Assembly: GCA_963556195.1 (NCBI GenBank)
Contig: OY744529.1
Location: 61,613,580-61,677,579, forward strand
Length of the DNA: 64,000 nt
Source of the DNA: Sepiola atlantica
Taxonomy: Eukaryota > Mollusca > Cephalopoda > Sepiida > Sepiolidae
Direction: 5' to 3'
Position 1 is the stretch's first letter, and each line of letters begins with the position of its first letter. The notes under the pieces were generated by a model. It made no database searches. It was not told the DNA's origin and was given only the letters and a program-made list of their open reading frames with translations. The position numbers and the translations under genes are program-made. Shown piece after piece: positions 1 through 11,079 of this stretch.

Positions 1-266
1 AATTCAAATAATTTCTGTTGTTGTTTTGGAGTTTGAATGAACAACTCTGCGAATCTTTTATTTTATGCAAGCTGTTCTTTCTGTAACTCTAATCTTACTG
101 TTTCAATTTTACTTTGGTAAGATGGTTGTTCTTTCTCTAATTGTAATTTTGTGCCTCAATCTTCTTTTGATAAGATGTTTGTTCATTTTACTGATGCCTG
201 AAATCTCCAGAATTGCATTTTTAAAATCCTCCATGTTCTATGGTCACTTACAATAACTGACTTCCC

Positions 267-329
<63 letters not shown>

Positions 330-2140
330 CACAGTTTGTAGTTTTTTTCTTTACTGCGAGATAATTCCGTATCCTCTCAGTGTAAAGGACAAAAAAGTAT
401 ATATTAAGTTCGTACAAAATTTATTTATTATGTTTCTGGTTAACGAGAAGAAGAAAAATCGGCAGACCTTTCTTATCTTCCTTTTTTTTCTTTCGTGGTT
501 GAAACGACTTTTCACAACTTTTGTTTTGAAACTAATTCGTCCTTAAAAAAACGTTTTAATTCTTTTCGTGACGTTCTAGTTATTTTTAGAATTACACTTT
601 GCTTCTTAAAATTCAATACTTTAACTTCTTGCTCTCTTGTTAAACAAATAACTCGAGGACAACACTTAATGTCTTTATTTTCTAAAATCCAACAATTCAA
701 ATTTAAGACTAAAATCTTAGTTTTCCGTTGTAAATGTTTGTATGAAACTTACGTCTGGTTTATTTTCTGTGTTTTGCATCAATTGGAATCGTCCGCCATA
801 CGTTTGAAAGAAAAAAATGTTTGACTGAATAAATTCAAGTACCTTGTCTCCAGGTTTGTGGAATGTAGATTTCGAATCCTTGCTTCTCTATACTGTCCAG
901 ATTTAATCTTCCTCTGAAGTCATTAGAACTTAACCTGTCTTTAAGACTCACATTACACATCCATTTCATAATCCCTATATCATTTTAAATAAGGTGAATA
1001 CTAAACTTATTAATACAGTTCCAATATTATATTTTACTGAGATTGGGGCTTGTTTAGGAGATACAACACGTGCAAATAGAGACATGTTCTCAGACTGTTT
1101 CACTTTTCAGGCTAGAGTAGGTCTGAGATTCGGAATATCATCTTAAAACCTCTTCAAGTGGGGTCATCCCTTTGATGAATTGAGAGAAGAGCTCATTTCT
1201 AAGACATCTCTTTCATTGTTGAAACAGCTATTAAAACTAAATCGTTTTAAAATAAAAAGTCTCTCTATTTTTAAGAAGCCATTAGACAATGATGGGGGTA
1301 GCGATTTAACGATAAATTGCTTTCATATATATTTTACAACGTTTATTCCTTCAATTACAACAAGTTTTAGTCGCATTCAGTAAAGAAGCATTTTTGTTAG
1401 AGTTGGCATAAATTGTGGTAATAATATCAGATATTCCCATGACCCAGTTGGCAAATGCATTTTACATAGCTACAAGTGTTTTTATTATTTTGGATTTATT
1501 TTACTAATGATTCACCACTTATCAAGTCCTAAAAATGACTCAGGGATAAGCGTTAATAAGATGGATAGATTGACAGTTGTCATGATTAAGTTTATTCGTG
1601 TCAAATATGGCTGGATTGTAGAAAATAAATTTTAGCATGGGTAGGGGGGGCAGAAAGACTAAACATAATAGAAATAGTATTTAACATAGATTGTGAATAT
1701 AAACTTTGGCGAACAATTTTGTCACGGTAGACTAGAAAATATCTAGGACAGAAACGTTCCAGTTTCAATTTTCTTTTAACTCGAATTGGAAAAATGTAAA
1801 TACAAAGAATAATAATACTAACCATGACAGAACCAACAAAATGGGTCAATTTCTTGTAACACTTGAGAAACCAAATGGATAAACTTGCACTCTGATTGAA
1901 CCATTTCTAATAGAACATTATAAGCTTATAACTGCAGCAGAAATTTTCTCTGAAAAAAATATTTTTGGATCGTGTATACAAAATATTTTTTTTTAAATGA
2001 AGCATGGCAAACTCCAGTCGTCACGGTTAGGTCTTATGTTTTTACAAGTGACAATGAATCTTGTTTTTACGAATCGACTCTTGATTGGACAACAGCTCAA
2101 ATCACCAGTTTCTTTCAATCAATCACAGTGCAAGAAATAT
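1..2140. other. AT-rich non-coding region, no gene recognised
   Basis: AT-rich sequence with only short, low-complexity open frames on both strands. It includes one (TA)n tract (listed separately). A minus-strand frame near 845-900 contains a short STFHKPGDKVL-like stretch that recalls a retrotransposon integrase tail, but it is too short and too interrupted to annotate. I see no exon, RNA gene or intact mobile element here. Confidence 0.6.
268..327. repeat. (TA)n microsatellite
   Basis: About 30 uninterrupted AT dinucleotides, the first of many such tracts in the window. Confidence 0.97.
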
Positions 2141-2620
2141 TCATCTACAAAAGCTTGCGTGTACTATAAAAACCCAAAAGCACATTTTTTCTTGTTTTCT
2201 TACAGACAACACGCGAGCGTGTATAACAATACAGTCTAACCTCAGTCTCTCGACAATAGCATGTATAGAAAAAGAAACATTCATGAACTACTGTAGGACC
2301 AGCAAATTGCGCGCACACACCGCTCACGGACATAACTCCACACATACACTCTGTCACTGACAAAACATGCATGCTAAAACACACACACTTCTTCATGCCT
2401 ATAACATTTACACACATGCAAATGCATACGGCACCAGCCGAAATTAACATGCCTGCTCAATTCCTTCTTAACGCACAAGGTGGCAACCAAAACAAACATG
2501 TGTACTCAATTTCTCCTTGCACACAAAACAACTTCTCTTTGACTAGAACGCTCTTGGGATTCTCTGAACTTTCGTTGTCTTGAGTTGCCAATAAACAATA
2601 ATCATTTTGTAGGGATAGAC
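2140..2620 (+). promoter_or_regulatory. LTR-like promoter region, possibly a solo LTR
   Basis: A TATA-like motif (CTATAAAAACC, about 2164) is followed by a CA-rich leader with many acacac/acgcac runs and a polyadenylation-like AATAAAC near 2590. The region at 38860-39300 has the same layout: a TATA motif, then a pyrimidine-rich leader, then CA-rich DNA. TATA box, leader and poly(A) signal within about 450 bases is typical of an LTR, and a gypsy pol remnant follows at 2740. No matching second LTR or target duplication was found, so this is an inference from layout. Confidence 0.3.
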
Positions 2621-2739
2621 TTTGTCATTCTTTCATTTGATAATGTCTTACTAATCACAATGTATTTACTTTTAACTTTAAAGATACATATTTACCAGGC
2701 CTCGATGTGTAATACACGGTGATGTATTTCACATCAAAA

Positions 2740-3300
2740 TATCCCAATTCTAGAAAATATCCAAGGATTCAGAAATGCACAAGACGACATAATCATTTGG
2801 TTCAACACATTAAAAACATGTCAACATAAAAAAGATTTTGATAAAATTTGAAAAATGGTTTAAATTGAATAAAAGCTAATGCAAATTCCTACAAACAGAA
2901 ATCGCCTATCTAGGTCATTTACTAACCAATGCGGGTATTAAATCAGACCATTCTAAAATTGATACGATAATAAACATGACAGACCCAAAATACAAAGAAG
3001 ATTTGCAACGATTATGTAAGTTAATATCAGATTATTTAATGTATAAAATAAAGTCAGTCACTTTCTCGATTTCTGTCATCAATAGCTTTCTTCCTTCAAA
3101 ATCAATATTTGATTTTGGTTCGTCAGTTCTTTTGGCGAATCATTGCAGCGTGTTGTTGAGAACAATAAAATATCATTTGATTTAATTCCTTCCAAAAAAT
3201 GCTTTGTCTAACTTGAATTATTTTCATATAGACGTCATCTTAAAACGAAACGTACTTGTCGATACAGATTTACTATGGAGTATTTTATGGTTCAGGTCTA
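2740..3300 (+). pseudogene. Ty3/gypsy-type pol remnant (RT end and start of RNase H)
   Basis: Translating across several frames gives recognisable LTR-retrotransposon reverse transcriptase pieces. An AQDDIII segment near 2785 corresponds to the YxDD box, followed by IAYLGHLLTNAGIKSDHSKI (about 2907-2966), which matches the 'YLGH.(I/L)T..G' signature just after the catalytic palm. A VLVDTD stretch near 3250 resembles the first RNase H aspartate motif. The frame breaks several times, including a stop just before the LQTEIAYLGH segment, and no LTR or integrase lies next to it. It is a dead fragment. The family level is well supported by the YLGH motif; the exact clade is not. Confidence 0.5.
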
Positions 3301-3340
3301 ACCACGCTGATGAGCCGTAGACAGTGAAACATGTGTCCAT
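3300..3340 (+). ncRNA. Hammerhead-ribozyme-like motif, degenerate
   Basis: CTGATGAGCC followed by GTGAAAC resembles the hammerhead core order CUGANGA, helix II, GAAA. Helix II is poorly paired and I could not define helices I and III. Hammerhead motifs are known in the terminal repeats of Penelope-like elements, and a PLE lies just downstream. This copy is probably inactive, and the match could be chance. Confidence 0.25.
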
Positions 3341-3404
3341 GGATAATTAAATATATATATAGAGAGAGAGAGGGGGGAGAGAGAGAGGGGAGAGGGAGAG
3401 AGAG

Positions 3405-3537
3405 AGAAGTATGAAAATATACTTATGACAAGTAAGCTACAAAGCAACGGTTTGTTTCATTCTTCAGCAATGTACCTTACTTACTATAAGTATATTTCCA
3501 TAAGCTCTACTCACGTATTGAGCACTGTTGAAGTAAA

Positions 3538-3540
<3 letters not shown>
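3405..3540 (+). repeat. Dispersed repeat next to a PLE, copy 1
   Basis: The end of this stretch (TAAGCTCTACTCACGTATTG and onward to AAGTAAATAC) reappears in reverse complement at about 15921-15985, next to the second PLE. Both copies sit between a (TA)n tract and a PLE body, so the repeat may be part of the element's terminal region. No coding capacity is visible. Confidence 0.5.

Positions 3541-3606
<66 letters not shown>
3541..3606. repeat. (TA)n microsatellite
   Basis: About 33 TA units directly after the repeat at 3405-3540. Confidence 0.97.
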
Positions 3607-3610
<4 letters not shown>

Positions 3611-3725
3611 TATAAGTCAAATGCTTAAACTTCGGTAGTATTCCAAATAGACAAATAAATAACACACCTTAAAAATACATGGTACAAGGTGAAGTCAAGT
3701 TAAGAGTTGGAATGCAACTATGAAG

Positions 3726-3752
3726 TATATATATATATATATATATATATAT
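3726..3752. repeat. (TA)n microsatellite at PLE arm end
   Basis: A short TA tract directly abutting the outer end of the left PLE arm. The right arm is followed within about 40 bases by another TA tract. Confidence 0.95.
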
Positions 3753-6181
3753 AAGTGCAGGTTAGTAGTCCGAGGCTGTAGCAATGCCATGTAGTTGCCG
3801 GAAGGTGGAAAGAGTGAACAGAAATAAACGATGAGAGAAAACGAATCTCAAAACGATTTATTAAAAAATTCACTAAAAACTGATTAAGTACCAGAATAGT
3901 AAATACTGTCTGGTAAATAAAAAGTTAGGCAAAAGGTAATCTTAAATTTTCGAAAGAACAACTTTCATTATCAAAAGAAAACAATAAAAGACCGAGAGGA
4001 TCGAAAAAACGGGAAAAAAACGATATCAAACCATTGAAACACCGCAGCAGACTATTGGGAGTAGGAACGCAGAAAATGTCAAAATTTAATTAAATAATTA
4101 TTCAGCTAAAGTTAACATATTATTAACATTTGTTTATTTATATACTAATTATTATAATTTTATTATATTTTATTTTATATGATTTATTAATTTTTTTTCT
4201 TTATTCAATTCTAAATTTAAATTTACGTGTGGGCCGTTATTATTATAATATGTGTAAACAAAGGGGGATAACTTAGAAAAAATATGTTTAGAAATGAGAT
4301 TTGAAATTTGAGATTTAAATCAATTGTGGAATGAATTAATGTCATGAGGGTAGGAAGGAACCGTTGGAACGGGGGTGGGGAAGGGGGAATAAGAAGAAAC
4401 GTTGGAAAGAGGGTGAGGGGGAAATTAAGAGATAAAAATACATACACACATATACATATATAAAGTGTAAATATCTAAATACATATTTATTTTATTTAAG
4501 GGTATTTCAAGGGTATAATACTCCTAGAACTAAATTTATATAAATTTATTCTATTTATTTATTTATTAATTTTTATTATAATTATTTTTTCTTTTATTTT
4601 TTTAAATTTTCCTTTGTTATTATTATTTATTCATATATTTATTTATTCTTTTATTATTATAATTTCTGTTTTTATTTATTTTATTTATTTATTTATTTTT
4701 TGTCTTTTTTATTTATTTTTATTTTTTTTCTATTTTAAATTTTTATTATTATTTTATTTTATTAAATTTCAAACTTTAGTTAAGGGATTACAAATGTATC
4801 CGCATACACATACACACACATGAGAATACACCCATATATACATACATGTATATATGTATACACATACACAAGGCTTAAATATATGTAAATAAAGTGTATA
4901 TTCCTCCATTCCTGTTTACATTTACATTTATGTCCATAATTAAAATGTTTTATTTACAAACATGTAACATGTAAAAAATTAAAAACAGGACAAGAGGCAT
5001 TGAGGTGTGGGATTGGTGGCGCTGGCAAATAAAGAGGAGACAAAGGCAAGTAAGTTGGGGGTGAGAGTGTGAGGATGTAAGAATCAGAGGATTAAAGGGG
5101 AAGCAACTCAAATCTGTTATTCAGAGTTGGACGAAATTTAAAGATTAGAATAGCTTCCGAAATTCGAAGCTGACATATATTGCGGACAGAGTTGAGGATG
5201 TGGACACTAATAGAGCGATGTGTGTTGCCATATGATATTAAGTGTTTGTGGAAGGAAGAAATGTGGGTGTTTAGATGCTCTTTAATGCGTTGGTGTAGAG
5301 ACCTAACGGTACTACCGATGTAGAACTTTTGACACTTAGCACATTGTAGGTTGTATACTGTATAGGTGCAGAGGCAGAGGCCAGAGTTGGGGATGGGGCA
5401 ATTAGCTAGAGAGCAGGGGTCCGGGGTGTAGTGTTTTTTTTGGATAAATGTTGTCGGAGAGAGGTGCCTGTGTGAGAAAGTTGTATGTTAAGGTTCTCAC
5501 TACGTATGGCATTGCGAATAGCGGAAGTGATACGGTCGCTAAAGAAGGGAAGTTTAAGGAAACAAGTGTTGGTGAGTGTGTGGTGTCTACGTCTTCTGGT
5601 GTTGTTAAGGCTGGATATGGTAGTGAGGGGGAAACCGTTGGTTAATAGGGTTTGGTGGAAGGCTTCGGTGTGTGTTGTTTTATCGGAAGTAGACGAGCAT
5701 TTGTCCTGTATGCGGTTTCGGTTTGTGCGTAACTAATTTTGGATTTGAGGGGTAGTGCGGATTTGTAGTGGATGAAGAAGTTCCTGCAGGCGGGTTTTCT
5801 ATAGAAAGTGGTGTGGAGAGATCCATCGTCATTAATGCTGAGTTTAAAGTCAAGAAGTGAGAGAGAGCCTGAGGTGTTGGGATGTTTGATGGTGAATTTA
5901 ATGTGGGGGTCAGTATTATTAAATGTATTGAAGACAGAGGTAGCTTCCTCTCGGGATGCAGTGAGGATCAAAATGCCGTCAACGTATCTCGAGAAGAATA
6001 TATGAGAATGGCAGGTGCTATGTGCTTGTTGTTCAAGTCTGTTCATGTAGGAAATGGCGAGGAGGCCGGAGAGACTTGAACACATAGGTAGGCCAGAGAC
6101 TTGTTTATATGTGTCTTGCTTGAACTTGAAGTAAGTATTATCCACAATTATACGTAGGAGCTGATGTATGTCTGTCGGGGT
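3751..6181 (-). mobile_element. Penelope-like element, inverted 5'-truncated copy (left arm)
   Basis: This is the reverse complement of 7014-9421 with small substitutions and indels. It carries the 3' half of the PLE: the end of the reverse transcriptase, the GIY-YIG region and the long AT-rich 3' tail. The 167-codon minus frame (6145-5642) covers the RT palm. Its catalytic box reads YVDG where active PLEs and related RTs have YxDD, and a preceding motif reads LPMCSS where the right arm has LPMGSG. It is therefore an inactive copy. Its outer end abuts a (TA)n tract at 3726-3752. Confidence 0.85.
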
Positions 6182-6203
6182 TATTTGAAATGGTTATCGG
6201 CCT

Positions 6204-7553
6204 TTGAACCACCTTCCCATGACCTACTTAACGACTCCACCCCCTCCAATCCCCCTAACTTTTCATCCAACCCCTTCCCCGTTTATCAACCTGACCGCCC
6301 CTACACCCCCTCCCGAAAACCACCCTTTAGACATAAAGCTAGTTAATCTCAAACATAAGATTTTCTCCATACTACAACGAGAAAAACACCGTATCACACC
6401 TAATATCTCCCATTCCCAGCGCCTCACCCTCAAAGGCCTTACGGATAAAAACCTGGTCTACCTACCCACTGACAAAGGCAAAGAATTCTGCATTATCTCC
6501 CAAGAATCCTACAACACTCTCGCCCTGGAACACCTCAGCAATACATCCCTTTACACACCCAATAATAACATCTCAGCTACCCACATACAAACCTCTATCA
6601 ACAACACTTGGTCCCAAATTTGCTCCAGACGTAATCTCCCCAAGGCTTATAGGCTCAATCTCACCACTAGGAACAGCAGACTCCCCACCTTTTACCATCT
6701 CATTAAAACCCACAAAATTAGCAACCACTTACAGATCAGACCTATAGTCTCCAGTACTGAGGGACCTCTTTACAAGATCTCCTGGCTCCTCTCCCACTTA
6801 CTTAAACCGCTACTCCCCACCTTCCCGGCACATGTCAGCAGCTCTGACCAGGTATTAAATAGACTCCACTTACTCCAATCCCAACAACTCCGCCTCAACA
6901 ACTACATCTTCAGCCTTGATGTTGTCTCCCTTTATACTTCCATTCCCGCACACCCCGCCATTGACCTCATAACTGATCACATCTCCTCTAACAATCTTGA
7001 CTGTTTTGGGCTTACCCCGACAGACATACTTCAGCTCCTACGTATTATTGTGGATAATACTTACTTCAAGTTCAAGCAAGACACATATAAACAAGTCTCT
7101 GGCCTGCCTATGGGTTCCGGTCTCTCCGGCCTCCTCGCCATTTCCTACATGAACAGACTTGAACAACAAGCACTTAGCACCTGCCATTCTCATATTTTCT
7201 TCTCGAGATACGTTCACGACATTTTGATCCTCACTTTATCCAAAGAGGAAGCTACCTCTATCTTCAATACATTTAATAATACTGACCCCCACATTAAATT
7301 CACCATCAAACATCCCAACACCTCAGGCTCTCTCTCACTTCTTGACTTTAAACTCAGCATTAATGACGACGGATCTCTCCACACCACTTTCTATAGAAAA
7401 CCCGCCTGCAGGAACCTCTTCATCCACTACAAATCCGCACTACCCCTCAAATCCAAAATTAGTTACGCACAAACCGAAACCGCATACAGGACAAATGCTC
7501 GTCTACTTCCGATAAAACAACACACACTGAAGCCTTCCACCAAACCCTATTAA
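6204..7553 (+). pseudogene. PLE reverse transcriptase, truncated and mutated
   Basis: An open stretch of 450 codons without an obvious initiator; the first real ATG is near 6219, so the N terminus is probably lost. PLE RT landmarks appear in order: a TDKGKEF segment (about residue 90), FYHLIKTHK and LQIRPIVSS (about 155-180), the FSLDVVSLYTSIP palm motif (about 235-250) with its catalytic aspartate, LPMGSGLSGLLA (about 305-317), and YVHDIL (about 344), where the expected catalytic pair DD reads HD. A LDFKLSI thumb motif follows. The change in the second catalytic motif predicts no polymerase activity. The frame ends at a premature stop after KPSTKPY; homologous coding continues in another frame. 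Confidence 0.85.
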
Positions 7554-8215
7554 CCAACGGTTTCCCCCTCACTACCATATCCAGCCTTAACAACACCAGA
7601 AGACGTAGACACCACACACTCACCAACACTTGTTTCCTTAAACTTCCCTTCTTTAGCGACTGTATCACTTCCGCTATTCGCAATGCCATACGTAGTGAGA
7701 ACCTTAACATACAACTTTCTCACACAGGCACCTCTCTCCGACAACATTTATCCAAAAAAAACACTACACCCCGGACCCCTGCTCTCTAGCTAATTGCCCC
7801 ATCCCCAACTCTGGCCTCTGCCTCTGCACCTATACAGTATACAACCTACAATGTGCTAAGTGTCAAAAGTTATACATCGGTAGTACCGTTAGGCCTCTAC
7901 ACCAACGCATTAAAGAGCATCTAAACACCCACATTTCTTCCTTCCACAAACACTTAATATCATGTGGCAACACACATCGCTCTATTAGTGTCTGTCCGCA
8001 ATATAGGTCAGCTTCGAATTTCGGAAGCTATTCTAATCTTTAAATTTCGTCCAACTCTGAATAACAGATTTGAGTTGCTTCCCCTTTCATCCTCTGATTC
8101 TTACATCCTAACACTCCCACCCGCAACTTACTTGCCTTTGTCTCCTCTTTATTTGCCAGCGCCACCAATCCCACACCTCAATGCCTCTTGTCCTGTTTTT
8201 AATTTTTTACATGTT
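7554..8215 (+). pseudogene. PLE connector and GIY-YIG endonuclease region, frameshifted
   Basis: Downstream of the RT frame the coding continues with shifts: an RRRRHHTLTNTCFLKLPFF segment, then VYNLQCAKCQKLYIGSTVRP and LHQRIKEHL (about 7837-7924), then an ISEAILIFKFRPTLNNR frame (about 8018-8068). The CxxC pair, the YIG and the R...EH residues match the GIY-YIG nuclease of Penelope-like elements, with the SEA glutamate as the likely metal-binding residue. At least two frameshifts separate these blocks. The family match is strong; activity is not expected. Confidence 0.75.
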
Positions 8216-9462
8216 ACATGTTTGTAAATAAAACATTTTAATTATGGACATAAATGTAAATGTAAACAGGAATGGAGGAATATACACTTTATTTACATAT
8301 ATTTAAGCCTTGTGTATGTGTATACATATATACATGTATGTATATATGGGTGTATTCTCATGTGTGTGTATGTGTATGCGGATACATTTGTAATCCCTTA
8401 ACTAAAGTTTGAAATTTAATAAAATAAAATAATAATAAAAAATTTTAAATGGAAAAAAATAAATAAAAAAGACAAAAAATAAATAAATAAAAAAAATAAA
8501 TAAAAAAAGAAATTATAATAATAAAAGAATAAATAAATATATGAATAAATTATAATAACAAAGGAAAATTAAAAAAAAATAATAATACTAATAAAAATTA
8601 ATAAATAAATAAATAGAATAAATTTATATAAATTTAGTTCTAGGAGTTTTATACCCTTGAAATACCCTTAAATAAAATAAATATGTATTTAGATATTTAC
8701 ACTTTATATATGTATATGTGTGTATGTATTTTTATCCCTTAATTCCCCCCTCACCCTCTTTCCAACGTTTCTTCTTATTCCCCCCTCCCCCACCCCCGTT
8801 CCAACGGTTCCTTCCTACCCTCATGACATTAATTCATTCCACAATTGATTTAAATCTCAAATTTCAAATCTCATTTCTAAACATATTTTTTCTAAGTTAT
8901 CCCCCTTTGTTTACACATATTATAATAATAACGGCTCACACGTAAATTTAAATTTAGAATTGAATAAATAAAGAAAAAAAATTAATAAATCATATAAAAT
9001 AAAATATAATAAAATTATAATAATTAGTATATAAATAAACAAATGTTAATAATATGTTAACTTTAGCTGAATAATTATTTAATTAAATTTTGACATTTTC
9101 TGCGTTCCTACTCCCAATAGTCTGCTGCGGTGTTTCAATGGTTTGATACCGTTTTTTTCCCGTTTTTTCGATCCTCTCGGTCTTTTATTGTTTTCTTTTG
9201 ATAATGAAAGTTGTTCTTTCGAAAATTTAAGATTACCTTTTGCCTAACTTTTTATTTACCAGACAGTATTTACTATTCTGGTACTTAATCAGTTTTTAGT
9301 GAAATTTTTAATAAATCGTTTTGAGATTCGTTTTCTCTTCTCGCTTATTTCTGTTCACCCTTTCCACCTTCCGTCTACTACATCGCATTGCTACAGCCTC
9401 GGACTACTAACCTGCACTTATATTTACCAGCAATGCTTCAAGCAAACTACAATTTTCTTTAT

Positions 9463-9469
9463 ATATATA

Positions 9470-9523
<54 letters not shown>
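9463..9523. repeat. (TA)n microsatellite after PLE
   Basis: A TA tract about 40 bases beyond the 3' end of the plus PLE arm. Confidence 0.97.
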
Positions 9524-9530
<7 letters not shown>

Positions 9531-11075
9531 GTGCTTCATGCCAAACTTGCAGTCATCAGTATGGGAGTAGACAATCCCAGCCGGTCACACAGTTCGAACC
9601 CTAATACAAAATTCATATTTAACTCAGTAGAATGTTGCATTATGTTGTGAATTACAGCCTGTTGTCAACTTTCTTAAAGTGAGGATCAAGCGAGAGCTTT
9701 GAATAACTATTTAAAAATAATATTATGCAGCTGAAGCATGCATGATCCACCGACCTGTGGATCATACTCTGGTGTCCAGCATCCTGAGTCCTAGCCATGG
9801 GTATATGGCAGTACTAAAAGGAGAGATGTCCTCTTTAGAATTTGTTAAGGCAGGCATCTAGGAGATGGAAAACTCTGATCTAACACCTGTGGTTTAAGTG
9901 ACGACTGGTTATCAGACTGTTTGTCTGTCACTGGGTTCAGAGTCGTGATACTTATAGAGTCATCGTCGTGTCGCACAAGCATTTATCACTATAATACTGT
10001 AGCTGTGCTGGTACTTTTTGCTCATGTAATCTATGGCCCTGTGTGGGAGTTATCAATTATGGCGCCCTTGGATTTGTGTTGTTAATGGCAGGAGATTCGA
10101 AAGAGAACAAAGGATTAACCACAGTGGCTAAAGATTGTCGGACAAGTGGTTATGCGTGAATGAATCACCCGACCATAGGTTGTGAGATAGATGCCTTTGT
10201 AACGGCATGTCATCCCACTGCTTTGAACTCCACCGGACCACGTGTAGATTAAATAAAGAGGTTTAGACAAACAAAGAAAGAAAGAAGAAAACATTTTTAC
10301 TTAAACTTATATTAAAAAGAAAGCGAAGGAATGAGAAAGCTAAACAACATAAGAATAGACATTTTATAAAGTTAATAAAAAGGAAAACATTTATATTTAA
10401 CAGAAACAATTTATTTAACAAAACATAATTGTAAGCGTAAATATATGTGCGATGCGATGCGTGTTGAATGTCTTTTGTGTGGCAAATTTGTGAATGGTGA
10501 ATGTGTGAAGGAAAAAGTTCGTTTGGATTAAAAGAGATTCTTAAAGAAATGTTCCTTTGAATTAAAGATGCTTGAAGAAAAGGGATTACCTTTTTTCCTC
10601 CTCCCTTCACACTGCTCGTTCGAGCTAGTGTGGAGGGGGGGGGGGTCGACGAGAGTATTTTGTGTGCGTTCGTCCCAAGATGCCGAGGGAAAAAGAGAGA
10701 AAGAAAGAAAGAAGGAACGCGTGCCCTTTTATATACCCAAAATCATGCGTGGTCAAGCTGGCCCGTCGATCTGCAATTGGCGGGAATCCTTTTGCAAACG
10801 TGATTCTGCATGACTTCAAAGAAGGACTAAACAAAGAAAGAAAGAGGGTACCTAATTGTGGTGTTCGCTACACATCCATATGTAGATACTTCCTATTTGT
10901 CTAGCCTAGCAGAATTATGTAATGTGTAATACGAAATTTAATTTGAAAATAGCTTGGAACGTCAGAACCTAACTTAATCGTTATGATTCTATTCAGCTGG
11001 AGAGACGATCAGAACTTGTTAGATAAGAACTGTTATGTTTAAACATTGATATTGCAGCCTTGTCAACGACAAGAT
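9524..11075. other. No gene recognised; repetitive-looking DNA with a TATA-like motif
   Basis: The region contains (GAAA)n-like purine runs around 10275-10290 and 10690-10712, a G-run at 10636-10645, and a TATA-like TTTTATATACCC near 10730. Open frames are short and low-complexity. A possible promoter B-box (GTTCGAACCC, about 9591) lies near the left edge but has no convincing A-box partner. I cannot assign a family. Confidence 0.4.
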
Positions 11076-11079
11076 TGTT

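Larger units (their letters stand above)
6182..9421 (+). mobile_element. Penelope-like element (PLE), plus-strand copy, 3.2 kb
   Basis: Penelope-like elements are retroelements whose single protein joins a telomerase-related reverse transcriptase to a GIY-YIG endonuclease. The plus copy holds the RT frame (6204-7553), a GIY-YIG region (about 7780-8070) and an AT-rich 3' tail ending at TTATATTTACC near 9421, close to a (TA)n tract. Bases 7014-9421 are mirrored at 3751-6181. Bases 6182-7013 are unique and hold the N-terminal half of the RT. The left edge appears truncated, because the open frame has no natural start there and begins at the inversion junction. Frameshifts downstream of the RT make the element inactive. 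Confidence 0.85.

Noticed and set aside
495..824. Open frame of 109 codons (+) and a 62-codon frame opposite it
   Set aside because: No motif, biased composition and AT-rich surroundings; neither strand gives a known domain.
845..900. Minus-strand STFHKPGDKVL as a gypsy integrase tail
   Set aside because: Only about 11 residues match the general pattern, with stops on both sides and no neighbouring pol motif.
5448..6079. Plus-strand frames of 65-83 codons
   Set aside because: They are antisense shadows of the inverted PLE copy; identical frames appear on the minus strand at 7459-7747.
9540..9600. tRNA gene or SINE head near GTTCGAACCC
   Set aside because: A box B-like motif without a convincing box A or foldable cloverleaf.
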